A stretch of 64,000 nucleotides of DNA from Cyrtodaria siliqua (Eukaryota; Mollusca; Bivalvia; Adapedonta; Hiatellidae), in contig JAWPHD010001430.1 of assembly GCA_037043455.1 (NCBI GenBank), positions 248,001-312,000 of the forward strand, written 5' to 3'. Under the pieces are notes generated by a model. It ran no database searches and was not told the DNA's origin. It was given only the letters and a program-made list of their open reading frames with translations. Position 1 is the first letter of the stretch, and every line of letters begins with the position of its first letter. Of this stretch, positions 46,816 through 57,534 are shown in pieces. The translations under genes and the position numbers were made by a program.

Positions 46816-48090
46816 CTGGGAAAGGACGTAGTGATGAGATTTTTTTAAAATTCATATTTAAAGCTTCTTTGGTATAATTTAGATTCAAAATTATCAAAAA
46901 AAAAGGCTATGTCACCACGCTTTTTTCCCCACTAGACGTCATTGAAGAATGCTCGTATTTCTAACTTCAAAATTTCACTAAAAAGAGGAAAAATATTGTC
47001 ATTGAACATTTTCACAATTGTTTTCATAACATTACGTTTATTGAAAAACAACAATTATTTTCCGATTGCATATATAGATATCTTTCAAATCATACAAAAG
47101 CAATTGTAATCCTCGTTCGTCTTTTTACTTTAAGGCATACAGGAAGTAAATCACTGTGGTATTCATGCCTGGTGTAGTCGAAAGGAGTTCCCAAATATAT
47201 AACCCCTAACTTTTTTTGTGATAAAAGGCATTTTTGAGTATTTAAGGCCTGTTTTTCTGGCTGAAATGACTTTATTGACTTGTTTGTGATAGCTAAAAAC
47301 CATTTGCATGGTTGTATGATGATTTTATTTGTCAACTTGACAGTTTTGAAAGTGAAAGTAGAACACATTTAAGAGGTGCCGAATGAACGCAATTTGTTCA
47401 CGGTATCAACAAAGATCAGAATTTTATTTTCTTATATGCCACATGACCCCTACTATTCTCAGCAGTTTTCTAGAGAGGCAGGTCTCATGACTAAGAACAT
47501 GTAAGTGAATCTTAGTTTGAACTTCATTTTGAAAAATGGATAACTAAAAAGCTTGCTCAATATTGCATTGGACTCAATGGGATTTGATTTACTTCTGGTA
47601 CACCTTAAAAAGCAAACATATTTGGACCGTACCCCACCCACTTTTGTTTTACCGAAAAATTAATTCAAGATAAAAAAATATGTTCTAATGATCAACTTTT
47701 TTTAAAACTTGTATATATATGTCAAGGTCCTATGACATTTCTTTCAAAACAAGTAAAAAAATATATAGGTCACCAGGCTTCTAATGATTTTTATTAAAAA
47801 TTCTTTAAATTACACCCATTTTGGAGTTATTTTGACATTTTCAATGTAAACAATATTGACATGGAGATCGAAAATAAAATTAGCTCAGTATCTACTTTTA
47901 TATATACCGAGCCCCGCAGGTGACATGAAGAAAAAATAATTTAAAGCGTTCGCACGCTCTAGTAGAGCGTTTTCTGCATGTCACCCGCGGGGCTCCGTAC
48001 ATGGGTTCAATTTTTTATTTGAATTGTTTGAAAGAATGTTTTTTTGATTTGATTCAATAAAAATTGAAAATTCAGTTTTACTGATTTTTT
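46816..48090. other. Intergenic with a foldback element
   Basis: AT-rich sequence without a recognisable gene; open frames of up to 92 codons on the minus strand show no supporting splice or domain signals. A short foldback lies at 47907-47999. Confidence 0.4.
47907..47999. mobile_element. 93-bp GC-rich foldback
   Basis: CCGAGCCCCGCAGGTGACATG is mirrored by CATGTCACCCGCGGGGCTCCG, about 20 bp with one mismatch. Inside lies a second stem (AGCGTTCGCACGCT). The GC-rich arms stand out in AT-rich surroundings. It could be a tiny MITE or a folded RNA-forming sequence; no flanking duplication was seen. Confidence 0.55.
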
Positions 48091-48164
48091 TTGGATTTTT
48101 TGAATTGTATATATTTTTTTCTGAATTTTTTGTTGTTGATTTTTTTCTTTAATTGGGAGATTAG

Positions 48165-48366
48165 GGGCCCTTGTTGGATTAGTTTTACATCGAGTTATAG
48201 GAAGAACTTCTTCTCTGAAACTACAAGAGATAAAGGTTTAATATGTTTTATTTATAATCAGTTTTTGGATCGTCTACCAAGTTTGTTCAAATGGTGAAAC
48301 TGGGGTCAAATTTGGCCCCGCACAGGGGTAGCCAGTAGAGAGATACAGGCCCTCTTGGGCCTCTTG
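48165..48366 (+). mobile_element. Right end of a Helentron-like element
   Basis: One GGTCAAATTTGGCCCCG module precedes GCCAGTAGAGAGATACAGGC, then CCTCTTGGGCCTCTTG and T. The palindrome AGGCCCTCTTGGGCCT lies at 48347-48362. Confidence 0.65.
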
Positions 48367-49810
48367 TTTCATTTATAATTTGATCTTTACCAAACTTGCA
48401 CAGATTGTTAATATCAATCAATGAAAGATTTGACAAGTTCGAAAACCAGCCAGATCGGATTAGTAATACCCTAGTTATGGCCCTTGTTTTTTTCTAAAAA
48501 ATGCAATTTTCTGCCTAGTGAACACTCTAGCACCTTCATTTATTATTTGATCTTTACCTATTGTTAATACCAATGAAAGCATGGAGAAGTTCGAAAACTA
48601 GCCCGATTGGATTAATAACACCGGAGTTATGGCCCTTGTTTTACTAAAAATGCCATTTTCTTCCTTGTGACCACTCTAGCACCTTCATTTATTATTTGAT
48701 CTTTATCAAACTTGCACAGATTGTTAATATCAACGAAAGCTCGGACAAGTTCGAAAACCCAGCGATATCGGAATAGTAAGACCAGAGTTTTTGCCCTTGA
48801 TTTAGTTAAAAATGCTGTATTTTGCCTAGTTAAGATGATAGGGCTTTCATTTTTCAGTCGATCTTTGCCAAACTTTACCAAAGTGCTAATATCAATGGAA
48901 GCTTGGACAAGTTCGACAACCAGCCAAATTGGATTAGTAATACCAGAGTTATGGCCCCCTGATTTAATTAAAAATGCTGTATTTTGCCTCGTTTAGACGA
49001 TAAGGCCTTTTATTTGGCCGGATTTCAGCGAAAGTTTGCAGGGATAATCAGTATCAAGCCTAGTTGTGCATATCGTCACAGTGTTCCGGTTTAAAGGTTT
49101 TAGTACACAAACTTTGTCTGGACTAGTTCTCCTAACCACTGGCCGAATTTCAACGAAACTTTGCAGGGATGATCAGTACCAAGCATTTTTGGCGGAGTTA
49201 TGGCGCTTTATAAGTTTTAATACACAAACTTTGTCTGGGCTAGTTCTCCTTGAACCCCTGGGCGGATTTCAGTGAAACTTGGCAAGATTGATCAGTATCA
49301 AGCCTAGTTGTGTTCCAGTTGAATAATTTTTGGCAGAGTTATGGCCCTTTAAATGGTTTGATATACAAACTTTGTCGAGATTAGTTTCTTCTGAACTCAT
49401 GGCCATATTTCAGCGAAACGTTTTAGGGATACAAGGCCTGTTTGTGCATATCATCGCCGTGTTACGGTTGAATGATTTTTGGCTGAGTTATGGCACTTTA
49501 AAGGTTTTAGTACACAAACATTGTCCGGGCTAGTTCTCCTGAGCCCCTGGCCGGATTTCAACGATACCTTTTAGGCATGATCAGTGCCAAGGCTAGTTGC
49601 GCAGTGTTCCGGTTGAATGATTTCTGACAGAGTTATGACCCCTTATTGACAAACTTTATCCAGACTAGTTTTCCTGAACCACTGGCTGGATTTCAGTAAA
49701 ACTTTGCAGGGATGATCAGTACCAAGCCTATTTGCGCATATCGATGTCGGGTTCCCCACCATATACTCCATATAGCAAGTAGAGCGATACATGCCCTCTT
49801 GGGCCTCTTG
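48367..49810 (+). mobile_element. Composite ~160-bp module element with right end
   Basis: About four GTTATGGCCCTTGTTTT modules run to about 49010. GGATTTCAGCGAAACTTTGC-type modules run to about 49740, and then comes GTAGAGCGATACATGCCCTC TTGGGCCTCTTG. Module order and end match 3740-5795. Confidence 0.65.
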
Positions 49811-50043
49811 TTTTTCAGTTCGACCATCTGAAAACTAAACGCAGAAAGTTCATAAAACTTTGTATAAAGTACAAAAGCCAACTTTCCATATCAATGTCAT
49901 GGCAAAGATCAAAATTAGTTTCAAAAGTACAGATATATTAATGTCCTACAACTATCCATTTACGCTCGTCTGTTGTTTTTTGTTTGTTTTTTAAAAAGAT
50001 GAAAATAGAACTCATTAAGAAAATTCATTTACATTATTATTTT

Positions 50044-50335
50044 AGCTGGCATGAGCCGAATGCTCAATCGATCTATTGTAATCACTTTTCATTCTTCCGT
50101 CCGTCTGTCCGTCAATTAATGATCGCCGACTCCCGGACTATGAAGTTTGTTCAAATGAAGTCCGCGGGGTCAACATTGGCCGCTTCCGGGGATCGAAAGT
50201 TTGTATATAGAGATTTGACATGTTTGTTTTTGGTTATATAGGAAAAACATTGAAAAATCTTTTCCAACACTACGAGGTTTAAATAGAGCTCTCATTCTTA
50301 CTTCTTAAATCACAGGTTAAAACGAAAACTCGATA
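50044..50335 (+). mobile_element. Left-end fragment of a Helentron-like element
   Basis: AGCTGGCATGAGCCGAATGC follows a T-run and carries a small GAGC/GCTC palindrome like 39346. It continues with CGTCCGTCTGTCCGTCA and one partial GGTCAACATTGGCCGC module before the minisatellite begins. Confidence 0.5.
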
Positions 50336-50339
50336 GAAG

Positions 50340-52245
50340 TATGGTTATTACGTCTCTGGTAGAACCGATGGATGCTGCCGAAATAAAGGTACACATGTAA
50401 CATATAATCGTCTCTGGTAGAACCGATGGATGCTGCCGGAATAAAGGTACACATGTAACATATAATCGTCTCTGGTAGAACCGATGGATGCTGCTGGAAT
50501 AAAGGTACACATGTGAAATACAATCGGATGAAACACTGGTAGAACCGATGGATGCTGCCGGAATAAAGGTACACATGTAACATATAATCGTCTCTGGTAG
50601 AACCGATGGATGCTGCCGGAATAAAGGTACACATGTGAAATACAATCGGATGAAACACTGGTAGAACCGATGGATGCTGCTGGAATAAAGGTACACATGT
50701 GAAATGAAATCGGATGAAACACTGGTAGAACCGATGGATGCTGCTGGAATAAAGGTACACATGTGAAATACAATCGTCTCTGGTAGAACCGATGGATGCT
50801 GCCGGAATAAAGGTACACATGTGAAATGCAATCGGATGAAACACTGGTAGAACCGTTGGATGCTGCCGGAATAAAGGTACACATGTGAAATACAATCGGA
50901 TGAAACACTGGTAGAACCGTTGGATGCTGCCGGAATAAAGGTACACATGTGAAATACAATCGGGTGAGACACTGGTAGAACCGTTGGATGCTGTCGGAAT
51001 AAAGGTACACATGTGAAATGCAATCGGATGAAACACTGGTAGAACCGATGCATGCTGCCGGAATAAAGGTACACATGTGAAATGCAATCGGATGAAACAC
51101 TGGTAGAACCGATGGATGCTGCCGGAATAAAGGTACACATTTGAAATACAATCGGATGAAACACTGGTAGAACCGTTGGATGCTGCCGGAATAAAGGTAC
51201 ACATGTGAAATACAATCGGATGAAACACTGGTAGAACCGTTGGATGCTGCCGGAATAAAGGTACACATGTGAAATGCAATCGGATGAAACACTCTGGTAG
51301 AATCGATGGATGCTGCCGGAATAAAGGTACACATGTGAAATACAATCGGATGAAACACTCTGCAATAACCGATGGATGCTGCCGGAATAAAGGTACACAT
51401 GTGAAATACAATCGGATGAAACACTGGTAGAATCGTTGGATGCTGCCGGAATAAAGGTACACATGTGAAATACAATCGGATGAAACACTCTGATAGAACC
51501 GTTGGATGCTGCCGGAATAAAGGTACACATGTGAAATACAATCGGATGAAACACTCTGGAAGAACCGTTGGATGCTGCCGGAATAAAGGTACACATGTGA
51601 AATACAATCGGATGAAACACTGGTAGAATCGATGGATGCTGCCGGAATAAAGGTACACATGTGAAATACAATCGGATGAAACACTCTGGAATAACCGATG
51701 GATGCTGCCGGAATAAAGGTACACATGTAAAATACAATCGGATGAAACACTCTGGTAGAATCGATGGATGCTGCCGGAATAAAGGTACACATGTGAAATA
51801 CAATCGGATGAAACACTGGTAGAACCGTTGGATGCTGCCGGAATAAAGAAACACGTGAAATACAATCGGATGAAACACTGGTAGAATCGATGGATGCTGC
51901 CGGAATAAAGGTACACATGTGAAATACAATCGGATGGAACACTCTGTAATAACCGATGGATGCTGCCGGAATAAAGGTACACATGTAAAATACAATCGGA
52001 TGAAACACTCTGGTAGAATCGATGGATGCTGCCGGAATAAAGGTACACATGTGAAATACAATCGGATGAAACACTCTGGTAGAACCGTTGGATGCTGCCG
52101 GAATAAAGGTACACATGTGAAATACAATCGGAAACACTCTGGTAGAACCGATGTATGCTGCCGGAATAAAGGTACAAATGTGAAATAAAATGTATGAAAC
52201 ACTCTGGTAGAACCGATGGATGCTGCCGGAATAAAGGTACACATG
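50340..52245. repeat. 64/58-bp minisatellite array
   Basis: About 30 copies of a unit GGTAGAACCGATGGATGCTG CCGGAATAAAGGTACACATG TGAAATACAATCGGATGAAA CACT (64 bp) occur. A shorter 58-bp variant (ATAATCGTCTCT joint) dominates the first kilobase, and a 66-bp variant (CACTCT joint) the second. All three minus-strand frames stay open for about 1.9 kb because the unit has no stop on that strand. The 644-753-codon frames are therefore repeat artefacts. Confidence 0.95.
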
Positions 52246-53680
52246 TTGGAGTTGAGCAGACAAGCTTTATATTTGAAAAAATCAAATTCTCGTCACTCCG
52301 CCAAAAATCATTCACATGTGTGTGTGTGTGTGGGGGAGGGGGGGTCCAATGTTCAGAGTGGGGGTCAGAGTATGCTTTGGCCCCAACACCACCCACCCCC
52401 ACTCCCCACCCAATAATTTGAAGAAAAAAACGGTTACCGCTCAGAAAGTGCTTTTTCCCCCTAACAATGTTGTATGTTTTGGTCAAATAAAGCATTAATC
52501 TAAAGTAACTCGGGTTTGTGAGCAAAGTATTAACATTACTACTTGGAATAGCATTCCCCAATTTTTCAAATAAAGCCTGTTTTTTTTTATAGAATAAATG
52601 AAATATCAAAAGTCACACTCGCTTTTGTTTACAAGTTGTCACCATTTAGTCAACAGCTTTGAAGTTGCGTTGGGACACTTCTGCTAATAGCTCCGTTTGG
52701 AGCTTGTCCCAACGATTACCAGCCGTCATATGTGAAGGGACTCTTACACGAGCGCCCACTGTTAAATTGCATAACGCATTTTTTCTATGATCAACGCATT
52801 TTAATGTCAGAGTTTATTTACAGAAACTACAAATACAAGAGGCTCTACATACATACAAAAACAAGCCTTCACCTTCCCAGTAATGCAGTAATGCTTCACC
52901 AAAGTTACAGCTAACAAGTAATGTTCTGGAAAAGAGGCTCTTTTAATAGGCGGTAACATTGTCTTATAACAACACCGTGTAAATAAAAACACCGTGTAAC
53001 AGGTGCCGAAAAGTCAATAATGTTTACATTGTGGCATTCTATGTGTAACAAGCCTTATTCTAAATGTTCGATGAATCTATCGACAGTGCTCATTTTGCTA
53101 TTCTATTTCCTTACAATTTGGAAAGCATCCTAGACTACTTATAGGAGCAGTGACTATTAAAGGGACGAATATGGTAGACTCATTGTTTGTCAATAGCACT
53201 TTAAATCACACAGTATGCAAGCTCAATTGAATACAGATATACAATTATGTAATGTCAGAAAAAAAAGAGTAAAAAAACCCTCATAATTTTATAATAGAAT
53301 TGGATCACAAAATCAGTGCGCGCCATCGCAAATGTTTCCAAGTAACGACCAGAGGCGGGGATGGACTCAGGGCCGATGCTGTTTTGACGGTAGTATCCAT
53401 CTGTTCATGCCCAGTAAGTATATATATGTGTATAGGGTGGGGATCTCAACAGGTTCTAAGTTATGACCCAGTGGCTATTTCCCCAGGGGTGGGTACAAAC
53501 CCCGGAACAAATGCCAGTTGGCTGGTTATATCCGTCTATTCATTTTCCGTAAGTGTATAACTGGGGTTTCAGAGAAGAACATCTTTTAAGGATTTTCCCT
53601 ATATAAGTCTGTAAAACATGTGACCCCTGGGGTGGGTCCAAATTTGACCCATGGGCTCGATATTGACGAACTTGTGTTTA
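52246..53680. other. Intergenic, simple repeats
   Basis: It contains a (TG)n and G-rich stretch at 52316-52350, C-rich sequence to about 52410, and two loosely similar blocks with GGGGTGGG...TCCATCTGTTCATGCCCAGTAAG (about 53350-53420) and TCCGTCTATTCATTTTCCGTAAG (about 53530-53555). No gene could be supported. Confidence 0.4.
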
Positions 53681-53694
53681 TCTCTCTTGTTTAT

Positions 53695-54000
53695 GTTAGT
53701 TGATTCCAAGGGATCAGTATTTATTGACATTCACACTAGCGTTTGTTTAGTGCTGTGTGGCGGCTGTTAAAAGTTACCCCGACTACAAATCAGAAGTGTT
53801 ATTATTTACTGGTCCTTTGGAATCATCAAGCCCAATCTGTGTGACTTTAAAGTAGAATATCGCTTAAGCCGGTGCTAGGAGGCATGAGAGGTGTTGCACC
53901 TTATATTACCTCTCATGAACAGACTCAATAAAACCGAGTCTGCTACTTTTGTCTTTTGTGTTTGTTGATTCCAAGGGATCCCATTTTCAGTATTTATTAT
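53695..54000. repeat. Direct repeat flanking a hairpin-rich block
   Basis: TTGATTCCAAGGGATC occurs at 53700-53715 and 53965-53980, both followed within 10 bp by CAGTATTTATT. Between them stand two hairpins: CATGAGAGGT/ACCTCTCATG (about 53885-53925) and AGACTC/GAGTCT around AATAAAAC (about 53928-53945). The block may be a repeat 3' end close to the left border of the Polinton. Confidence 0.5.
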
Positions 54001-54402
54001 GGTACATGTAATATATGAGAACTCTATGCGGCCTTGCTCGCATATATTTCAATAAATGCTGTTAAAATTTGGATTTTTCAATTTTGATTCATTATTTTAC
54101 ATGATTTTAATCACATTTAATATTGGTGTAATATAATCAACTGTAAGTAATATGCAGAAGTAGTATAGATACTAGGAGTACCAGGCCAAATTTTCCCTCG
54201 CGACAAAGTAATCAGATAGTTATCAAGTTGTCTCCAGTTGCCCTTAACACAAACATTTGCAAACGCCAAATGGCGATGCCATGCTTGCTGCCAGACCCCA
54301 CACAACTATACAAACTGCTTGATTTCCCTTCGCTTAGGAAGAACGTTACCAGTACCCCCAGTATCTATTAATTTTGTAAATAACTAAAACATTTGCATTT
54401 CA
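54001..54402. other. Left flank of the Polinton genes
   Basis: The outer border and terminal inverted repeat of the Polinton could not be placed, because the partner end lies outside the window. A GC-richer minus-strand frame (54117-54305, 62 codons, with WRQLDNYLITLSRG) is open but has no recognised similarity or start context. Confidence 0.35.
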
Positions 54403-54711
54403 TTAAGCAAAGTCAGACGGAACCGGACAGTAGTCTTCATCATCGCTCTGCATATCATTTTTTACCATGGAGTATTTTATTTTTCTACACTTTGCTATTT
54501 TGTATTTTATTTCAAAAAGCTCTTCTCTGTTTTTAACCAGCTCATGTTCATAATTATCCATTTCAACCAGCAATCGTCTTTTTTCGGTAAAATCATCACG
54601 AACTACTTCATATTCTACTTGGAGTTGCTTACCTCTCATCAATTCTCTCCTATATTTATCTTTTAAATGGTTAAGTTTTCTGCAAACCTTTTCTAACTTT
54701 TCTTATTCGAT
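54403..54711 (-). pseudogene. Small coiled-coil Polinton protein, start lost
   Basis: The frame runs for about 103 codons to the stop at 54403. The peptide is highly charged and helical (VRDDFTEKRRLLVEMDNYEH, LVKNREELFEIKYKIAKCRK) with an acidic tail SDDEDYCPVPSDFA. An A/T-rich promoter-like stretch (TATTATTATATATA) stands just upstream, where the gene would begin. No ATG is in frame there and the third codon is a stop, so the start seems destroyed. It follows the integrase and points the same way. The function is unknown; it may be a structural or regulatory accessory protein. Confidence 0.55.
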
Positions 54712-54751
54712 TATATATAATAATACTATATATAATTATTTTTTTAAACCC

Positions 54752-55726
54752 TTATTTAATATTTTCAATATCCTTAAATGGAACCCAACTATTGAAATCC
54801 TCATTGTAACCCTTCCATTTAATCAATGCTTGTTTCTTTTTGTGATCACGTCGTATTACTTTTTCAATCCTGAATATTTCTTGCTTTGCTTTTATCATTT
54901 CTAATTCATAAAAGCTTCCATCAATGTTTTCGTTGTTTAAATTTTTTATTTTGTATGTCACAGGATTTGTGTTTTGAATTTCATCAACAACAAATATTTC
55001 TTCAGTCCAATTTGGGGTATAACCTTTCTTAAACGCTCTTTTATATTTGCTGATTCTAATATTATCCCCTATTTTAAACTTTGGCTTAATTTGATTACTT
55101 CTCATTTTTTCATGCAAGTTGAAATACACCGTTCATTTATTCTTTTCATCACTTGCTTCAGTCGGTGTCATTTTAATACTCCGATGTTTTGTGTTATTAT
55201 ACTTGTCAACCATTTCTTGCAACACGTCTAAATACGTATTTGTATTGTTAGCTGTAAAATATTTCCACATCTTTTCTTTTAATGACCTGTTAAATCGTTC
55301 AATTACTACAGCTTTTCCGAAATTAAAAGTGTGATACATTTCGATATTATTGTCACTAAGGAATTGCTTAAACGTCTTGTTATAAAACTCCATACCTTGA
55401 TCAACCCACAACAATTTACACTGTCTTCCTGTGCTTGTTATTTGTTGGAACGCTTTGGTAATTTCAAAACCAGTTTTATTAGGAACCGGCACAACCCAAG
55501 CATATTTGCTAGACACATCAATAACAGTAAGCAAATATTTAATACCTTTATTATAATTTGAAAACGATTGCATATCAACCAAATCAGCAGACCATATTTT
55601 ATCAATTTCATTAACAATCACGCGGCGTTAGGTGAACTTTCTTCGTATAGGCTTATGAAGTTCATCTGCTAACTTGTCAGTCCATTTCAACGCCTTTTCT
55701 AGTTTTTTGAGTTTCCAAGACCAAGT
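54752..55726 (-). pseudogene. INT: Polinton integrase (rve) with C-terminal chromodomain, two nonsense codons
   Basis: It is a retroviral-type integrase that would insert the element DNA. The catalytic DDE core is visible: first Asp in IWSADLVDM, second in WVDQGMEF, Glu in VIERFNRSLKEK. A basic SH3-like region follows (KFKIGDNIRI) and then a chromodomain with ALIKWKGYNEDFNSWVPF, a known add-on that can bind histone marks. The frame is continuous from 55726 to 54752 but is cut by TAA at 55630-55628 and TGA at 55135-55133. The first 35 codons lack an ATG and overlap the end of the phospholipase gene by about 25 bp. An N-terminal zinc-binding part was not seen. It is non-functional as it stands. 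Confidence 0.9.
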
Positions 55727-56169
55727 TTATATTTTGTACTAATAACTGGTTTTACTATCAAATTTTTAGCAATCTTTTCTCCAATAGTTTTAGACTTACT
55801 TTTTTTTAAACCGGCCAACATGTTTTTATCACCCGTTGATTTATTACTAGGATTTTCATCATAACAATAATCATGATCTTTGCAAACAGCATCTAATTCA
55901 TTTACCGGTTCTCCGCTATCAAGTGGATTACCAGGACCACAATATTTATAACCAGGAATTGTTAACCACTTTTTAGGTAACAGAGGAAGCATAGCTTTAT
56001 GAATATCAATATTACCACGTTCTGTGTTTTTAACAAACTTTGTTTTAGTAATAAAACAAGATGCACAAGATGCACAAGTTGCTCTTAATATTTTTCTACC
56101 ATTTTTTGCTAAAACATACTTAGGATCAACATTTTCAGTAACTTTTTTTTCTTTTATGCAATAACTCAT
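55699..56169 (-). CDS. Parvovirus-type phospholipase A2 domain protein with Cys motif
   Basis: The 156-residue open frame is intact. Residues ~1-45 hold a cysteine-poor zinc-ribbon-like start ([11 protein letters not shown], then [16 protein letters not shown]) resembling the small zinc-ribbon proteins seen in viruses; one of the expected cysteine pairs is incomplete. Residues ~70-110 carry the phospholipase A2-like signature: [15 protein letters not shown] (calcium loop) and [12 protein letters not shown] with the catalytic His-Asp pair. In parvoviruses this domain in the VP1 N-terminus lets particles leave endosomes; a similar entry role is inferred here. The ATG is preceded by TTTAATCTAATCATATTATAT, the element's promoter-like motif. 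A Lys-rich tail follows. Confidence 0.85.
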   Translation of the reverse strand: MSYCIKEKKVTENVDPKYVLAKNGRKILRATCASCASCFITKTKFVKNTERGNIDIHKAMLPLLPKKWLTIPGYKYCGPGNPLDSGEPVNELDAVCKDHDYCYDENPSNKSTGDKNMLAGLKKSKSKTIGEKIAKNLIVKPVISTKYKLGLGNSKN

Positions 56170-56185
56170 ATATAATATGATTAGA

Positions 56186-56600
56186 TTAAACTTCGTTTAC
56201 AAAATATGATTTTATGATGTTTTCATTTTCTACTGGTTTGTAAGGTTTTAATAATTTGTAAAGAATATCATACGTACTATTTCCTTCTTGAACTTTTTAA
56301 TGAAGAATAAACAGAAATACCCACACAATACACTTGTTTTATCTTGATACTGAATAGTATTGTATTTTATGTTGGGTATGTGCGTTAAACTTCTTTTGGT
56401 GGGCTTAGACCAAATGGATCGAAGTAATAATTATCATAGTAACAAGTCCAGTGTGTACCAGGTCCAGTATGATCATCCAGATTAATAATACCAGGTTTTT
56501 GTTTATTTTGTGGTGTCGGTAATTTTTTTTTGTTGAATTTTTGTATACCTAGCTGCTTAACCCATTTTATTATATCTAAGTTAGAGATAGGTTCATTTTT
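56186..56600 (-). pseudogene. PRO: Adenain-like maturation protease (Polinton PRO), broken
   Basis: This gene is hidden by frame breaks. In one minus-strand frame (about 56600-56385) the peptide contains NLDIIKWVKQLGIQKF, PGIINLDDHTGPGTHWTCYY and YYFDPFGLSPP. The His of GTHW and the Asp of FDPFG are the first catalytic residues of adenovirus-type cysteine proteases. A TAA follows at 56387-56385. In another frame at about 56355-56321 lies QYQDKTSVLCGYFCL with the oxyanion Gln and catalytic Cys. A further shift leads to a tail ending at 56186-56188. The N-terminal ATG is also missing. In the family this enzyme trims capsid and core proteins. It lies between the hydrophobic virion gene and the PLA2 gene. 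Confidence 0.85.
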
Positions 56601-56605
56601 AATTT

Positions 56606-57517
56606 TTATTTTATTTTTACAAATGGGATGCTTCTATATGGTCTAATTTGCGAATCTACTTGTAAACCATTTCCACGATCAACTCTTAGTCCTTGTCCTC
56701 TTCTATCTACTTGCAAACCTTTTCCAGTTAAGCCACTAATAAGAGATCCGATCAACGGAATTCCTAATGATGCAAGAAGCCCAAGAAATCCTCCGTCCTG
56801 TTGTTGTTTTTTAGTCAGTTTTACAGGACAGCGACCTTTTGACTTAGCTATTTTAATTTTTTGTGCAGCTGTTAATTTATTTGATGCGAGAAGTGTTTGT
56901 TTTTTATCACTAGGAACAGTAACCGTTACGTCTTGCTGTTTTTTATCACTGGGAACAGTTACCGTTTTAGGAATAGTCAACATTTTATTACTAGAAGCAC
57001 TTGCTAGTACGTCTTGCAGTTGTTTTTTGTTAGTTTAATAGTGCAGCAACCTTTTGACTTTGCTTTTTTGTGCAAGTGTTAATTTATTTGATTTTAAATG
57101 TGTTTGTTTTTTATCAGCAGGAACAGTTACCATTCCATTTCCAAATATTTTACCAATTCCAGTACTTGCCAGACCACTAAGTGCCCCTGTTGCTAAAGTT
57201 CCTAATATCTTTGGAGCAAATCTAGCAACTGTTGGTAATATTGTTTTAGTTAACAAACCAGCTAATGCACCTAAAAAGTCTCCATTTTTAGACTGAGACC
57301 TCATTTGTGATTTTGATATACTTATATCTAATCCCCGTCCACCAGATTTAGCTTTGTTAATATTGTTAATCTGGGTAGCTGTCAGCAGCAAAGGAAAATT
57401 CCTAGTTAGCTGGTTATTTTTTAACCTGAGTGTTAATTCACTCTTGTTCTCATAAGCCCTCGCTAAACTCTGTTTCTGGCCATCTGATAAATTTACTGAA
57501 TAATTTACGTAAGTCAT
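56606..57517 (-). pseudogene. Hydrophobic Gly-rich virion protein of Polintons, one stop and local frame disturbance
   Basis: The first part (57517-57035, 160 codons) starts MTYVNYSVNLSDGQKQSLAR, with polar repeats (LTLRLKNNQLT, SISKSQMRSQS) and a hydrophobic Ala/Gly block (FAPKILGTLATGALSGLAS). After TAA at 57037-57035 the same frame continues to 56606 with VTVPSDKKQ repeats and a second hydrophobic block GGFLGLLASLGIPLIGSLIS ending GKGLQVD. The stretch VTVPADKKQ/SNKLTLAQK occurs once upstream and again (SNKLTAAQK) downstream, so the gene has an internal duplication. Just before the stop, homology to the repeat moves into another frame for about a dozen codons. Proteins of this type are conserved in animal Polintons. 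A role as membrane-active or minor core protein is inferred. The start has the motif TAATCTAACTTATAATATAT. Confidence 0.75.
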
Positions 57518-57534
57518 ATATATTATAAGTTAGA

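Noticed and set aside
47090..47368. 92-codon minus-strand frame considered as a host exon
   Set aside because: No acceptor, donor or recognisable motif was seen, and the composition follows the AT-rich background.
50310..52609. 753-codon minus-strand frame
   Set aside because: It rests almost wholly on the 64-bp array, and two sister frames of 644 and 648 codons cover the same DNA.
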